Source: Modestobacter italicus
GTDB lineage: Bacteria; Actinomycetota; Actinomycetes; Mycobacteriales; Geodermatophilaceae
DNA length: 64,000 nucleotides
Assembly: GCF_000306785.1 (NCBI RefSeq)
Contig: NC_017955.1
Span: forward strand, 1,922,001-1,986,000
Reading direction: 5' to 3'
The translations under genes and the position numbers were made by a program. Position 1 is the first letter of the stretch; the number at the start of each line of letters is the position of its first letter. Under the pieces are notes generated by a model, which saw nothing but the letters and a program-made list of their open reading frames with translations, made no database searches and was not told where the DNA came from. This document shows positions 45,570 to 52,797 of the stretch, piece by piece.

Positions 45570-46613
45570 CTACCGGCGCCCGGTCCGTGCCGGGCAGCTC
45601 AGCGCCGGGGGGATGCGCAGCCCGGTGCGCAGCGCCCGCGTGGCGGCGGCGGTGACACCGGGGGCGTCGAGGGCGACCTCGGCCCGGCGGAGGGCCTCGG
45701 TCGTGGTGTGCCGCTCGAGTCCGAGGGCCGCGGCGAGCGCGGCGACCTCCGTGGTGCCCGCCGCCAGGTGCCCCAGCAGCCGGAGGTCGAGCGGGGTGAG
45801 ACCGCGCAGGTCCCCGGGGGCGGACAGCAGCACGGCGGCCGACAGGTGGTCGAGCTCGGGCAGGGCGCAGTCCAGTGCGGTGACCCGGGCCAGCCCTCCT
45901 CCGTCCGGGTCGGCCACCGGCGCGAGGAAGGCGGTGGAGCGGCCACCGGCGGACAGCTCGTGGCCGGCCACCGCCAGGACCGGTGAGCCGGCGGCCAGCA
46001 GGCGGTCGTCCGGCAGCCCGGGCAGGGGGACGGTGTCCCCGCCGCGGGTGAGCACCACGCCCGCCGTGGCGGTCCCGACGAGCCCGGCGATCGTGGCGAT
46101 CTCCCGCGTCCGGTCCAGGTCGTCGGCGATGACCCCGGTGACGGCGGCGAGGACCCGCCGGTCGGCCGGGCTGGGCCGCGTGGGGTCCTCGGTGAGGAGG
46201 CTCAGGAACCCCACGTGCCGGCCGGTCGAGGCGAACAGCGGGGCGGCGACGCCGCCGCGGAACCCGGCCGGCAGCAGGTGCTCGCCCCAGGCGCGGACCT
46301 CGGGGAGGGGCACCGGCAGCTCACTGGCCAGCACCGGGCACCGGGCCCGGTCGAGCCCGAGGTGCTCGACCTCGGCGTCCGCCCCCGGGGAGGCGAAGTA
46401 GCGGCGCAGCGGCCCGGCCGGACCCGTGGTGGCCAGCGGGACGTGCCGGCGCCGCTCGGGGTCGCGGACCGCGAGCCACCCCGAGTCGAAGGGCAGGACC
46501 CGGCCCAGCGCCTCGAGGACCGCCTCGGCGCGCTGGTCCAGGCCCGCCGTCGTCGTGCCGACGTCGACCAGCTCCTCCTGCAGGCGCACCAGCGCCTCGT
46601 CGCCGTCCTCCAT
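45570..46613 (-). CDS. GAF-type regulator with degenerate LuxR HTH
   Basis: Protein of 347 residues with the same plan as the LuxR regulator at 34840: a GAF-like N-terminal part (RAEAVLEALGRVLPFDSGWL), a middle with LLPAGFRGGVAAPLFASTGR, VGFLSLLTEDPTRPSPADRR, and a C-terminal HTH region LRGLTPLDLRLLGHLAAGTT. The recognition helix RTVxxHL of true LuxR proteins is replaced by ERHTTTEALRRAEVAL, so DNA binding may be altered. ATG 46613. An imperfect ATCGGCA palindrome lies about 60-80 bp upstream. Confidence 0.8.
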   Translation of the reverse strand: MEDGDEALVRLQEELVDVGTTTAGLDQRAEAVLEALGRVLPFDSGWLAVRDPERRRHVPLATTGPAGPLRRYFASPGADAEVEHLGLDRARCPVLASELPVPLPEVRAWGEHLLPAGFRGGVAAPLFASTGRHVGFLSLLTEDPTRPSPADRRVLAAVTGVIADDLDRTREIATIAGLVGTATAGVVLTRGGDTVPLPGLPDDRLLAAGSPVLAVAGHELSAGGRSTAFLAPVADPDGGGLARVTALDCALPELDHLSAAVLLSAPGDLRGLTPLDLRLLGHLAAGTTEVAALAAALGLERHTTTEALRRAEVALDAPGVTAAATRALRTGLRIPPALSCPARTGRR

Positions 46614-46672
46614 CGCGCCTCCCGGATCCGCGCGTTGACCCTCCTCATCGTGCCGACGTCGAGGTACCGGCC

Positions 46673-46692
46673 CATCGGCAGCCCGACCGATC
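46673..46692. promoter_or_regulatory. ATCGGCA half-palindrome near the GAF regulator
   Basis: CATCGGCA is followed after GCCC by GACCGATC, which keeps five of eight bases of the second arm. It lies 60 bp upstream of the regulator start and would fit weak autoregulation. Confidence 0.35.
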
Positions 46693-46730
46693 TCGCGGGT
46701 GCGCCGGGCCGGGGCCGGTGCGCCGGCCCG

Positions 46731-48083
46731 TCACCCCGGGACGCGCGCGCCGAGCCGGACCCCTGCGCTCGTGCCCAGCCGCACGGCGGTGGTGACGTCG
46801 GCTCCGGACCCGATGCCCTCGGCATCGGGCGTCAGTGCGGCGGTGACGTCCTCCTCGTCGTCGTACGCCCGGTGGACGGCGGCGGTCAGCAGCCGGAGCT
46901 GGCGGTCGAGCGGCGCCTGCCGGTCGGGCGGGGCGACGCCCTTGAGGTCGTGCAGGGCCGCGCACAGCCGGCGGGTCACCTGCGGCGAGGTCGTGCCGGC
47001 CAGCCGGATCTCGTCGAAGGCGAGCCGCACGTAGCCCTCCCAGGACAGCGTCCGCTCGACCAGCCGCACCACGCCGTCGGGGTCCCGGTGCTCGCCCGGG
47101 GGCAGGGGGCGCACGGCGAGCTGGCGGAGCAGGTCGTGCAGCCGGTGCAGCGACTGCAGGGTCGTCGTCGGGTCGTCGAACGGCTGGGCGATGGACCGTT
47201 CCGCGATGTCGACCAGCTTCCGCAGGCCGTAGGAGGGGTCCTCCGCGTGCACGCGCTCGGGCCCCACGAGGACCAGCCGCGCGATGTCCTCGGCCCGCAA
47301 CAGCGACACCGGGCCGGCGACGTCCTGCGCCTGCCCGGGCCCGGGGTGCACGCGGAACAGCGGCGCCCCACCGGGCACGAAGTCGCCGACGACGGGGACC
47401 AGTTCGAGGACGCAGTCGGCGCGGCGCGCGGCGGCGACCAGCCCGGCACGGTCGACCCGGACGATGTTCCCCGGCTCGCGCGCGGGGACCACGTTCCCGT
47501 CGGCGTCCGGGCCGGTCGCCGGTCCGGGCGATGCGGAGGAGGACGACGTGATGAGGTCGCGGGTCCGGTCGCCGACCAGGTCGATCAGACCGCTGGCTCG
47601 CATGGTCTGCCCGGAGTGGTGCACGAAGAGGACCAGCGTCACCAGGCTGGCGGCCATCAGCAGGTGGCTCAGCAGCATCGAGACGCCGGGGACGGTGCCG
47701 GTGTCCGAGCCCCGGATCTCCCGGAGGGTGAGCACGGCGACGACGAACGTCGCCCCGAACAGGCCGATCGCCAGCTGGCTGAACCGGTCGGAGAGCAGCG
47801 CGCCCACGATCCGCGGGGAGAACTGCCCCATCGCCAGCTGCACCACCACCAGCGTCACGGTCAGCACGAGGCTGGTCAGCGAGGCCATCGCGGTGGCGAA
47901 CACCGACAGGGTCGTCTGCGCGTCGCTGGGCGTCCCCGTCACGCTCAGCGGTACCAGGGTGTAGCCCGAGCGGCGGTCGAGCCAGAGCGTGCACAGGACG
48001 ACCAGCACGCCGGCCAGGACGCACAGCAGGGGGACCAGCCAGAGGCTGCTCCGCACGGCGTGCACGAAGCGGGTCAGGGGCAT
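46731..48083 (-). CDS. DUF2254 family membrane protein
   Basis: Membrane protein of 450 residues. Four N-terminal helices (about 15-35, 60-85, 103-120 and 135-152) are followed by a large soluble domain. LVLTVTLVVVQLAMGQFSPR and RLVERTLSWEGYVRLAFDEI, as well as VHHSGQTMRASGLID, are DUF2254 signatures. The function is unknown. ATG 48083 follows AGGAGG. It is on the same strand as the GAF regulator, 117 bp upstream of it. Confidence 0.9.
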   Translation of the reverse strand: MPLTRFVHAVRSSLWLVPLLCVLAGVLVVLCTLWLDRRSGYTLVPLSVTGTPSDAQTTLSVFATAMASLTSLVLTVTLVVVQLAMGQFSPRIVGALLSDRFSQLAIGLFGATFVVAVLTLREIRGSDTGTVPGVSMLLSHLLMAASLVTLVLFVHHSGQTMRASGLIDLVGDRTRDLITSSSSASPGPATGPDADGNVVPAREPGNIVRVDRAGLVAAARRADCVLELVPVVGDFVPGGAPLFRVHPGPGQAQDVAGPVSLLRAEDIARLVLVGPERVHAEDPSYGLRKLVDIAERSIAQPFDDPTTTLQSLHRLHDLLRQLAVRPLPPGEHRDPDGVVRLVERTLSWEGYVRLAFDEIRLAGTTSPQVTRRLCAALHDLKGVAPPDRQAPLDRQLRLLTAAVHRAYDDEEDVTAALTPDAEGIGSGADVTTAVRLGTSAGVRLGARVPG

Positions 48084-48174
48084 CGGGGTTCCTCCTGGGC
48101 TGAGGCCGGCGGGTCGTGCGCCGGCTGCGGGAGGCGCGTGAGCGGGACGTCGAGCCCGGGGCTCGCCCTCGCGG

Positions 48175-48393
48175 TCAGACCAGCCCCTCGTTGTGGGGCT
48201 CGATGCTCGCCGAGGGGTCCACGCCCTCGTCGGCGTCGGGCTGGACGGGGCCCTCGCCCGGTTCCGAACCCGACCCCGCAGCGGTGTTGCGGGACGACCG
48301 TTCCGGGTCGGTGACGTCCGTGGTCGTCGGCGCCTGACCGATGCGCTCGGCGGCCTCCCCGGTCCCGGTCTCCTCCAGCTCTGACTCGCTCAC
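48175..48393 (-). CDS. Small acidic disordered protein
   Basis: Protein of 72 residues starting VSESELEETGTGEAAERIG and rich in Glu, Asp, Ser, Gly and Pro to the end; no hydrophobic core is present. GTG 48393 is directly preceded by GGAGGAG. The acidic hydrophilin-like composition is often linked with desiccation or osmotic stress, but no family is recognised. It lies upstream of DUF2254 on the same strand, and two ATCGGCA palindromes lie 112-198 bp before its start. Confidence 0.65.
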   Translation of the reverse strand: MSESELEETGTGEAAERIGQAPTTTDVTDPERSSRNTAAGSGSEPGEGPVQPDADEGVDPSASIEPHNEGLV

Positions 48394-48504
48394 GACTCCT
48401 CCATCCGGCTCGTCCGGTGCCTGTGCTCCCGACACGGCTGCGCGGGCCGGACGCGTCCTGCCCCGTCCGGTTCCCCCAACCTGGCCGACGCCGCCAGCGC
48501 GGAC

Positions 48505-48524
48505 CATCGGCAGACCTGCCGATG
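48505..48524. promoter_or_regulatory. ATCGGCA palindrome, perfect copy 2
   Basis: CATCGGCA-GACC-TGCCGATG has perfect 8-bp arms. It lies between the acidic-protein gene and the third dehydrogenase, 68 bp before another perfect copy. Confidence 0.7.
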
Positions 48525-48572
48525 TGCGAGCGCGGGCGCCCCGCCGCGGCCCGGACGGGGGGCACCTCGAGG

Positions 48573-48590
48573 ATCGGCAGATCTGCCGAT
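48573..48590. promoter_or_regulatory. ATCGGCA palindrome, perfect copy 3
   Basis: ATCGGCAGATCTGCCGAT is a perfect 18-bp palindrome, 111 bp before the third dehydrogenase start. Its centre also forms an AGATCT hexamer. The pair of sites suggests cooperative binding. Confidence 0.7.
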
Positions 48591-48701
48591 GTGCACGGGA
48601 GCTCGGCCGGTGCAGGGTGAGAGGCCCGGTGAGCAGCCGCCGGCCGGGCGCTCCGCGGTGCACTCCTGCCACCCGGGGCCCGCGCCCCAGGAGGCGATCC
48701 C

Positions 48702-49850
48702 GTGCGAGCGATGGTGTACCGGGGGCCCTACAAGGTCAGGGTCGAGGAGAAGGAACGGCCGGCGATCGAGCACCCCAACGACGCGATCGTGAAGGTGCAG
48801 CTGGCCGCGATCTGCGGCTCCGACCTGCACCTCTACCACGGGATGATGCCGGACACCCGGATCGGGCACACCTTCGGCCACGAGTTCATCGGGGTGGTCG
48901 ACGAGGTCGGGTCCTCGGTGCGCAACCTGGCCGTCGGCGACCGGGTGATGGTGCCGTTCAACATCTTCTGCGGCACCTGCTGGTACTGCGCCCGGGGGCT
49001 CTACTCCAACTGCCACAACGTCAACCCCAACGCCACGGCGGTGGGCGGCATCTACGGCTACTCGCACACCACCGGCGGCTACGACGGCGGGCAGGCGGAG
49101 TACGTGCGGGTGCCCTTCGCCGACGTCGGCCCCGCCAAGATCCCGGACTGGATGGCCGACGAGGACGCGGTGCTGCTCACCGACATGACGGCGACCGGCT
49201 ACTTCGGGGCGCAGCTGGGCGACATCGTCCAGGGCGACGTCGTCGTCGTCTTCGGCGCCGGGCCCGTCGGGCTGGTGGCGGCGCGGTCGGCCTGGCTGAT
49301 GGGGGCCGGCCGGGTCATCGTCATCGACCACCTGGACCACCGGCTGGAGAAGGCGCGCACGTTCGCCCAGGCCGAGACGTACAACTTCACCGAGTACGCC
49401 GACATCGTGCTCGAGATGAAGAAGACCACCGACTTCCTCGGCGCCGACGTGGCCATCGAGTGCGTGGGCGCCGAGGCCGACGGCGACTTCCTCCAGCACG
49501 TCACCTCCGCCAAGCTCAAGCTGCAGGGCGGCTCGCCGGTCGCGCTGAACTGGGCGATCGACTCGGTCCGCAAGGGCGCGACGATCTCGGTGATGGGCGC
49601 CTACGGCCCGTTGTTCAGCGCCGTCAAGTTCGGCGACGCGATGAACAAGGGGCTGACGATCCACACCAACCAGTGCCCGGTCAAGCGGCAGTGGCCCCGG
49701 CTGTTCGAGCACGTGCGCAACGGCCACCTCCGGCCCAGCGAGCTGGCCACCCACCGCGTCCCGCTGGAGCACATCGCCGAGGGCTACCACATGTTCTCGG
49801 CCAAGCTCGACGGCATCATCAAGCCCCTCGTCGTCCCGACCGCGGCGTGA
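48702..49850 (+). CDS. Zn-dependent alcohol dehydrogenase, third of the cluster
   Basis: Medium-chain dehydrogenase of 382 residues: ICGSDLHLYHGMMPD, FGHEFIGVVDEVG, four-Cys loop FCGTCWYCARGLYSNC and Rossmann motif VFGAGPVGLVAARSA. GIYGYSHTTGGYDGGQAEYV places it in the same wide group as the second copy. GTG 48702 follows AGGAGG. It is followed after 19 bp by an unknown gene, with which it is probably co-transcribed under the two palindromes upstream. Confidence 0.93.
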   Translation: MRAMVYRGPYKVRVEEKERPAIEHPNDAIVKVQLAAICGSDLHLYHGMMPDTRIGHTFGHEFIGVVDEVGSSVRNLAVGDRVMVPFNIFCGTCWYCARGLYSNCHNVNPNATAVGGIYGYSHTTGGYDGGQAEYVRVPFADVGPAKIPDWMADEDAVLLTDMTATGYFGAQLGDIVQGDVVVVFGAGPVGLVAARSAWLMGAGRVIVIDHLDHRLEKARTFAQAETYNFTEYADIVLEMKKTTDFLGADVAIECVGAEADGDFLQHVTSAKLKLQGGSPVALNWAIDSVRKGATISVMGAYGPLFSAVKFGDAMNKGLTIHTNQCPVKRQWPRLFEHVRNGHLRPSELATHRVPLEHIAEGYHMFSAKLDGIIKPLVVPTAA

Positions 49851-49869
49851 GCACCAGGGAGACCCGGAG

Positions 49870-50442
49870 ATGACCTACACCCCGCAGAAGCCGCCGATCG
49901 CGGAGTCGCCCGAGGAGCTGCGGAGGCGCATCCCGGGCTGGGGCGTCGACCTCGACCCCAAGGACCGCCCGTCGGTGCCGAAACTGCAGTTGCAGGAGGA
50001 CCTGACCGGTGCGCACTGGGAGTTCCCCGAGCGGCAACCGGAGAGGTACCCGCGGGAGCGCTCGCCCGAGCACGGGATGCTGACCCCGGTCTTCGGCACC
50101 GCCCAGCCGCCGACCGGCGTCCCGGGGGCCATCCGCCGGCACGCCTACCGCTACAGCGAGGGACGCTCGGCGCACTGGCTGCTGCTCCTGTTCGCCGACC
50201 GGGTCGACGCGTGGGAGCACCACCTGCGGTCGCTCCTGACCCTGCGCCCGGACAACCCGATCACCGAGACCGGGGTCAAGGCCGAGTTCACCCGCCACGG
50301 ACTGCGGTCGCGGGTCGGGCAGCACCGCACGGACCTCAAGCACCAGCTGCTCGACCCGGTGATCGTGGCCGGACCGTGGGTCGCGGCAGCCTGGCTGGTG
50401 TACGCCGGCGTCCGGAGGGTGGTCAGGGCCCTGCAGTCCTGA
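49870..50442 (+). CDS. Conserved hypothetical protein following the third dehydrogenase
   Basis: Protein of 190 residues. The polar N-terminal half reads MTYTPQKPPIAESPEELRRR and IPGWGVDLDPKDRPSVPKL; then RRHAYRYSEGRSAHWLLLLF and a helix WEHHLRSLLTLRPDN precede a hydrophobic C-terminal segment (VIVAGPWVAAAWLVYAGVRR) that may be a membrane helix. The family is not recognised. The close spacing to the dehydrogenase gene suggests a common role. Confidence 0.75.
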   Translation: MTYTPQKPPIAESPEELRRRIPGWGVDLDPKDRPSVPKLQLQEDLTGAHWEFPERQPERYPRERSPEHGMLTPVFGTAQPPTGVPGAIRRHAYRYSEGRSAHWLLLLFADRVDAWEHHLRSLLTLRPDNPITETGVKAEFTRHGLRSRVGQHRTDLKHQLLDPVIVAGPWVAAAWLVYAGVRRVVRALQS

Positions 50443-50470
50443 ACCGCTGCGGGCCTCCGACATCGGGCCG

Positions 50471-50486
50471 GTCATCTGACCGATGC
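50471..50486 (+). promoter_or_regulatory. TGACCGATGC motif, copy 1
   Basis: GTCATCTGACCGATGC matches 51476-51491 at 14 of 16 positions. It lies about 106 bp before the dehalogenase GTG. Confidence 0.4.
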
Positions 50487-50547
50487 GGCGACCCGGCCGG
50501 CGGGGCACGATCGCACCGATCGCTGCCGCCAGGACGAGGGAGCCCCG

Positions 50548-50595
50548 ATGCCCGCAGCACACCCGAGGAGCCTCCCGCGAGCGGTCCGCCGGTGA
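50548..50595 (+). CDS. Possible 15-codon leader ORF coupled to the dehalogenase
   Basis: ATG 50548 follows GAGGGAG and encodes MPAAHPRSLPRAVRR, ending at a TGA that overlaps the dehalogenase GTG as GTGA. The dehalogenase start itself lacks a Shine-Dalgarno. The arrangement is the same as at 11400, 55577 and 62914. Confidence 0.42.
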   Translation: MPAAHPRSLPRAVRR

Positions 50596-51473
50596 CCGGC
50601 GGCGGGTTCGACGGGTACGAGCTCTCGCAGGTCACGGTGGGCGAGGTGTCCCTCCGGGTGCGGGTGGGCGGCTCCGGGCCGCCGCTGCTCCTGCTGCACG
50701 GCTACCCGGAGACCCACCTGATGTGGGCCGGGATCGCGGCCGACCTGGCGCAGGACGCCACCGTGGTCGCCCCGGACCTGCGCGGCTACGGCGACAGCTC
50801 GAAGCCGCCGACCGTGCCGTCGCACGAGTCGTACGGCAAGCGCGCGATGGCCGCCGACGGCGTGGCGCTGATGCGCCAGCTGGGGTTCGACAGCTTCGAC
50901 GTCGTCGGCCACGACCGGGGCGGCCGTGCGGCCTACCGGATGGCGCTGGACTCACCCGACGCGGTGCGCCGGCTCACCGTGATGGACGTGATCCCGACGG
51001 GCGAGGTGTGGTCGCGCGCCGACGACCGGTTCGCCCTCGGCTACTGGCACTGGGCCTTCCTGGCGCTGGCGGAGCCGATCCCGGAGACGATCATCGGCCA
51101 CGACCCCGAGCACTTCTTCTTCGACGCCGAGTTCGGCGGCATCCTCCGCGGCTTCGACGCCGAGGCGGTGGCCGACTACGCGCGGTGCGTCCGCGACCCG
51201 GGCGTCGTGCACGCGATCTGCGAGGACTACCGGGCCGGCGCGACCTGCGACCGGCAGCTCGACGACGAGGACCGGGCGGCGGGCCGGCGGATCACCAGCC
51301 CGTTGCAGGTGCTGTGGGCCGGCCGCGGCGCGCTCGCCGCGTGGTACGACCCGTTGGCGGTGTGGCGGGACTGGGCGGACGACGTCACCGGTCAGGCGAT
51401 CGACAGCGGTCACTTCATGGTCGAGGAACGGCCCGCGGAGACCCTGGCCGCGCTGCGCGCCTTCCACCGCTGA
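50592..51473 (+). CDS. Haloacetate (fluoroacetate) dehalogenase-like alpha/beta hydrolase
   Basis: Hydrolase of 293 residues that keeps every residue known for fluoroacetate dehalogenases. The nucleophile is Asp108 in VVGHDRGGR, with Arg109 and Arg112 for the carboxylate; the acid is Asp132 in MDVIPT, His153-Trp154 in YWHWAF bind the halide, Tyr213 lies in ICEDYRAG and the base is His274 in DSGHFM. The numbering is a constant two to six residues off the Rhodopseudomonas enzyme, as far as I recall it. The GTG start overlaps a leader ORF. Hydrolytic cleavage of the carbon-halogen bond in haloacetates is the expected reaction. Confidence 0.88.
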   Translation: MTGGGFDGYELSQVTVGEVSLRVRVGGSGPPLLLLHGYPETHLMWAGIAADLAQDATVVAPDLRGYGDSSKPPTVPSHESYGKRAMAADGVALMRQLGFDSFDVVGHDRGGRAAYRMALDSPDAVRRLTVMDVIPTGEVWSRADDRFALGYWHWAFLALAEPIPETIIGHDPEHFFFDAEFGGILRGFDAEAVADYARCVRDPGVVHAICEDYRAGATCDRQLDDEDRAAGRRITSPLQVLWAGRGALAAWYDPLAVWRDWADDVTGQAIDSGHFMVEERPAETLAALRAFHR

Positions 51474-51475
51474 CA

Positions 51476-51491
51476 GTCACATGACCGATGC
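51476..51491 (+). promoter_or_regulatory. TGACCGATGC motif, copy 2
   Basis: GTCACATGACCGATGC is related to copy 1 at 50471 and lies 131 bp before the next hydrolase start. Confidence 0.4.
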
Positions 51492-51621
51492 ACCGTCCGG
51501 AGCGCGCGAGGAGCGTCTCCTGCGACGGACACCCGGGCGACCCGGTGCACGTCGGCCCACCGCCGACCGGCGCGCCGTCCCGGCCGGCTGACCGTCCCCG
51601 AGCGCTCCCGAGGAGCCCGTC

Positions 51622-52395
51622 ATGACCGACGCGAACGTCGTCGCCCCCACCACCCCCACCGTCGCGCTGGTCCACGGCGCCTTCGCCGACAGCTCCGGGT
51701 GGGTGGGGGTGATCGACCTCCTGCGGGCTGCCGGGATCGATGCGGTGGCGGTCTCCAACCCGCTGCGCGGCATCGCCGAGGACTCCGCCTACGTGGCCAG
51801 CGCGCTGGCGCAGCTCCCCGGCCCGGTGCTGGCCGTCGGCCACTCCTACGGCGGGGCGATCATCACCAACGCCGCCGCGAGGGCGGGCAACGTCGTCGGG
51901 CTGGTGTACGTCTCCGCGTTCGCCCCGGACGAGGGCGAGAAGCTCATCGAGGTGGAGGCCGGCTCCACCGACAGCGTGCTGGACACCGCGCTCGTCGAGC
52001 GGCAGTACCCGACCGGGCAGGGCGGGGAGACGGTGGCCGAGTTCTCCATCGACCCGGCGAGGTTCCACCAGGTCTTCGCCGCGGACCTCACCGAGGAGCA
52101 GGCCGCGGACATGGCCGCCACCCAGCGCCCCGTCTCCTCGCTGGGCTTCGTCGAGCCGAACGGCCCGCCGGCGTGGAAGACGCTGCCGTCCTGGGCGGTG
52201 GTGTCCACCGGCGACACCGCCGCGGGCGCCGACGTCGTCCGCCGGATGGCGCAGCGGGCCGGCGCCGTCATCACCGAGACCGAGGGCTCGCACGTGCTCT
52301 TCATCGCCCGACCCCAGGTCGTCGCCGACGTGATCGTGCAGGCGCTGAGCGCCCTCTCCCAGGGCGCGGCAGCGCCGGCCGCCGCGGGCGTCTGA
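51622..52395 (+). CDS. Alpha/beta hydrolase
   Basis: Hydrolase of 257 residues. Motifs are VALVHGAFADSSGWVGVIDL, VSNPLRGIAEDSAYVASAL, the elbow VLAVGHSYGGAII with Ser as nucleophile, and His in ETEGSHVLFIARP. It belongs to the group of small esterase-like hydrolases related to plant salicylate/methyl-ester esterases; the substrate is unknown. ATG 51622 follows GAGGAG. The cupin gene follows after 18 bp. Confidence 0.9.
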   Translation: MTDANVVAPTTPTVALVHGAFADSSGWVGVIDLLRAAGIDAVAVSNPLRGIAEDSAYVASALAQLPGPVLAVGHSYGGAIITNAAARAGNVVGLVYVSAFAPDEGEKLIEVEAGSTDSVLDTALVERQYPTGQGGETVAEFSIDPARFHQVFAADLTEEQAADMAATQRPVSSLGFVEPNGPPAWKTLPSWAVVSTGDTAAGADVVRRMAQRAGAVITETEGSHVLFIARPQVVADVIVQALSALSQGAAAPAAAGV

Positions 52396-52413
52396 GGCCC
52401 GGGAGGCACGGCC

Positions 52414-52785
52414 ATGGCCACCGACGCGGCGCCCGCCGCGGTGCACCCGACCGACGAGCTCGCCACCACGCTGCGGCGCACCGAGGTGCAGCGCGGGCCC
52501 TCCTCGATCCCCGGGCGGGAGATCGTGCAGGTCCTCACCGAGATCCCGGTCGGCGTCGAGTCCGGCTGGCACACCCACCCCGGCGAGGAGGTGGGGTACA
52601 TCGTCGCCGGGACGGTCGAGATGCGGGTCCAGGACGCCGACACGGTGGTCCTGCACGCCGGCGACGGCTTCCTCATCCCCCCGCGCAGGCCGCACAACGC
52701 GCGGGACCTGGGTCCCGGGACGGGTCGGATGCTGTCGACCTACATCGTCGAGATCGGGCAGCCGCTGGCGACCCTCACCGGCTGA
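52414..52785 (+). CDS. Cupin-domain protein
   Basis: Single cupin of 123 residues with metal ligands in VESGWHTHPGEEVGYIVAGT and in PPRRPHNARDLGPG. The function is not predictable. ATG 52414 follows GGGAGG. It is convergent with the large LAL regulator and co-transcribed with the hydrolase. Confidence 0.88.
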   Translation: MATDAAPAAVHPTDELATTLRRTEVQRGPSSIPGREIVQVLTEIPVGVESGWHTHPGEEVGYIVAGTVEMRVQDADTVVLHAGDGFLIPPRRPHNARDLGPGTGRMLSTYIVEIGQPLATLTG

Positions 52786-52797
52786 CCGCGGCCGCCG

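Noticed and set aside
46215-48314. Open frame of about 700 codons on the plus strand
   Set aside because: Antisense to the GAF regulator and DUF2254 genes; composition rich in His, Gln, Gly and Arg as in wrong frames.
41443-49850. Recent tandem amplification of the dehydrogenase genes
   Set aside because: The three proteins share only family motifs and differ in inserts and length, so they are old paralogues or separate acquisitions, not a recent duplication.
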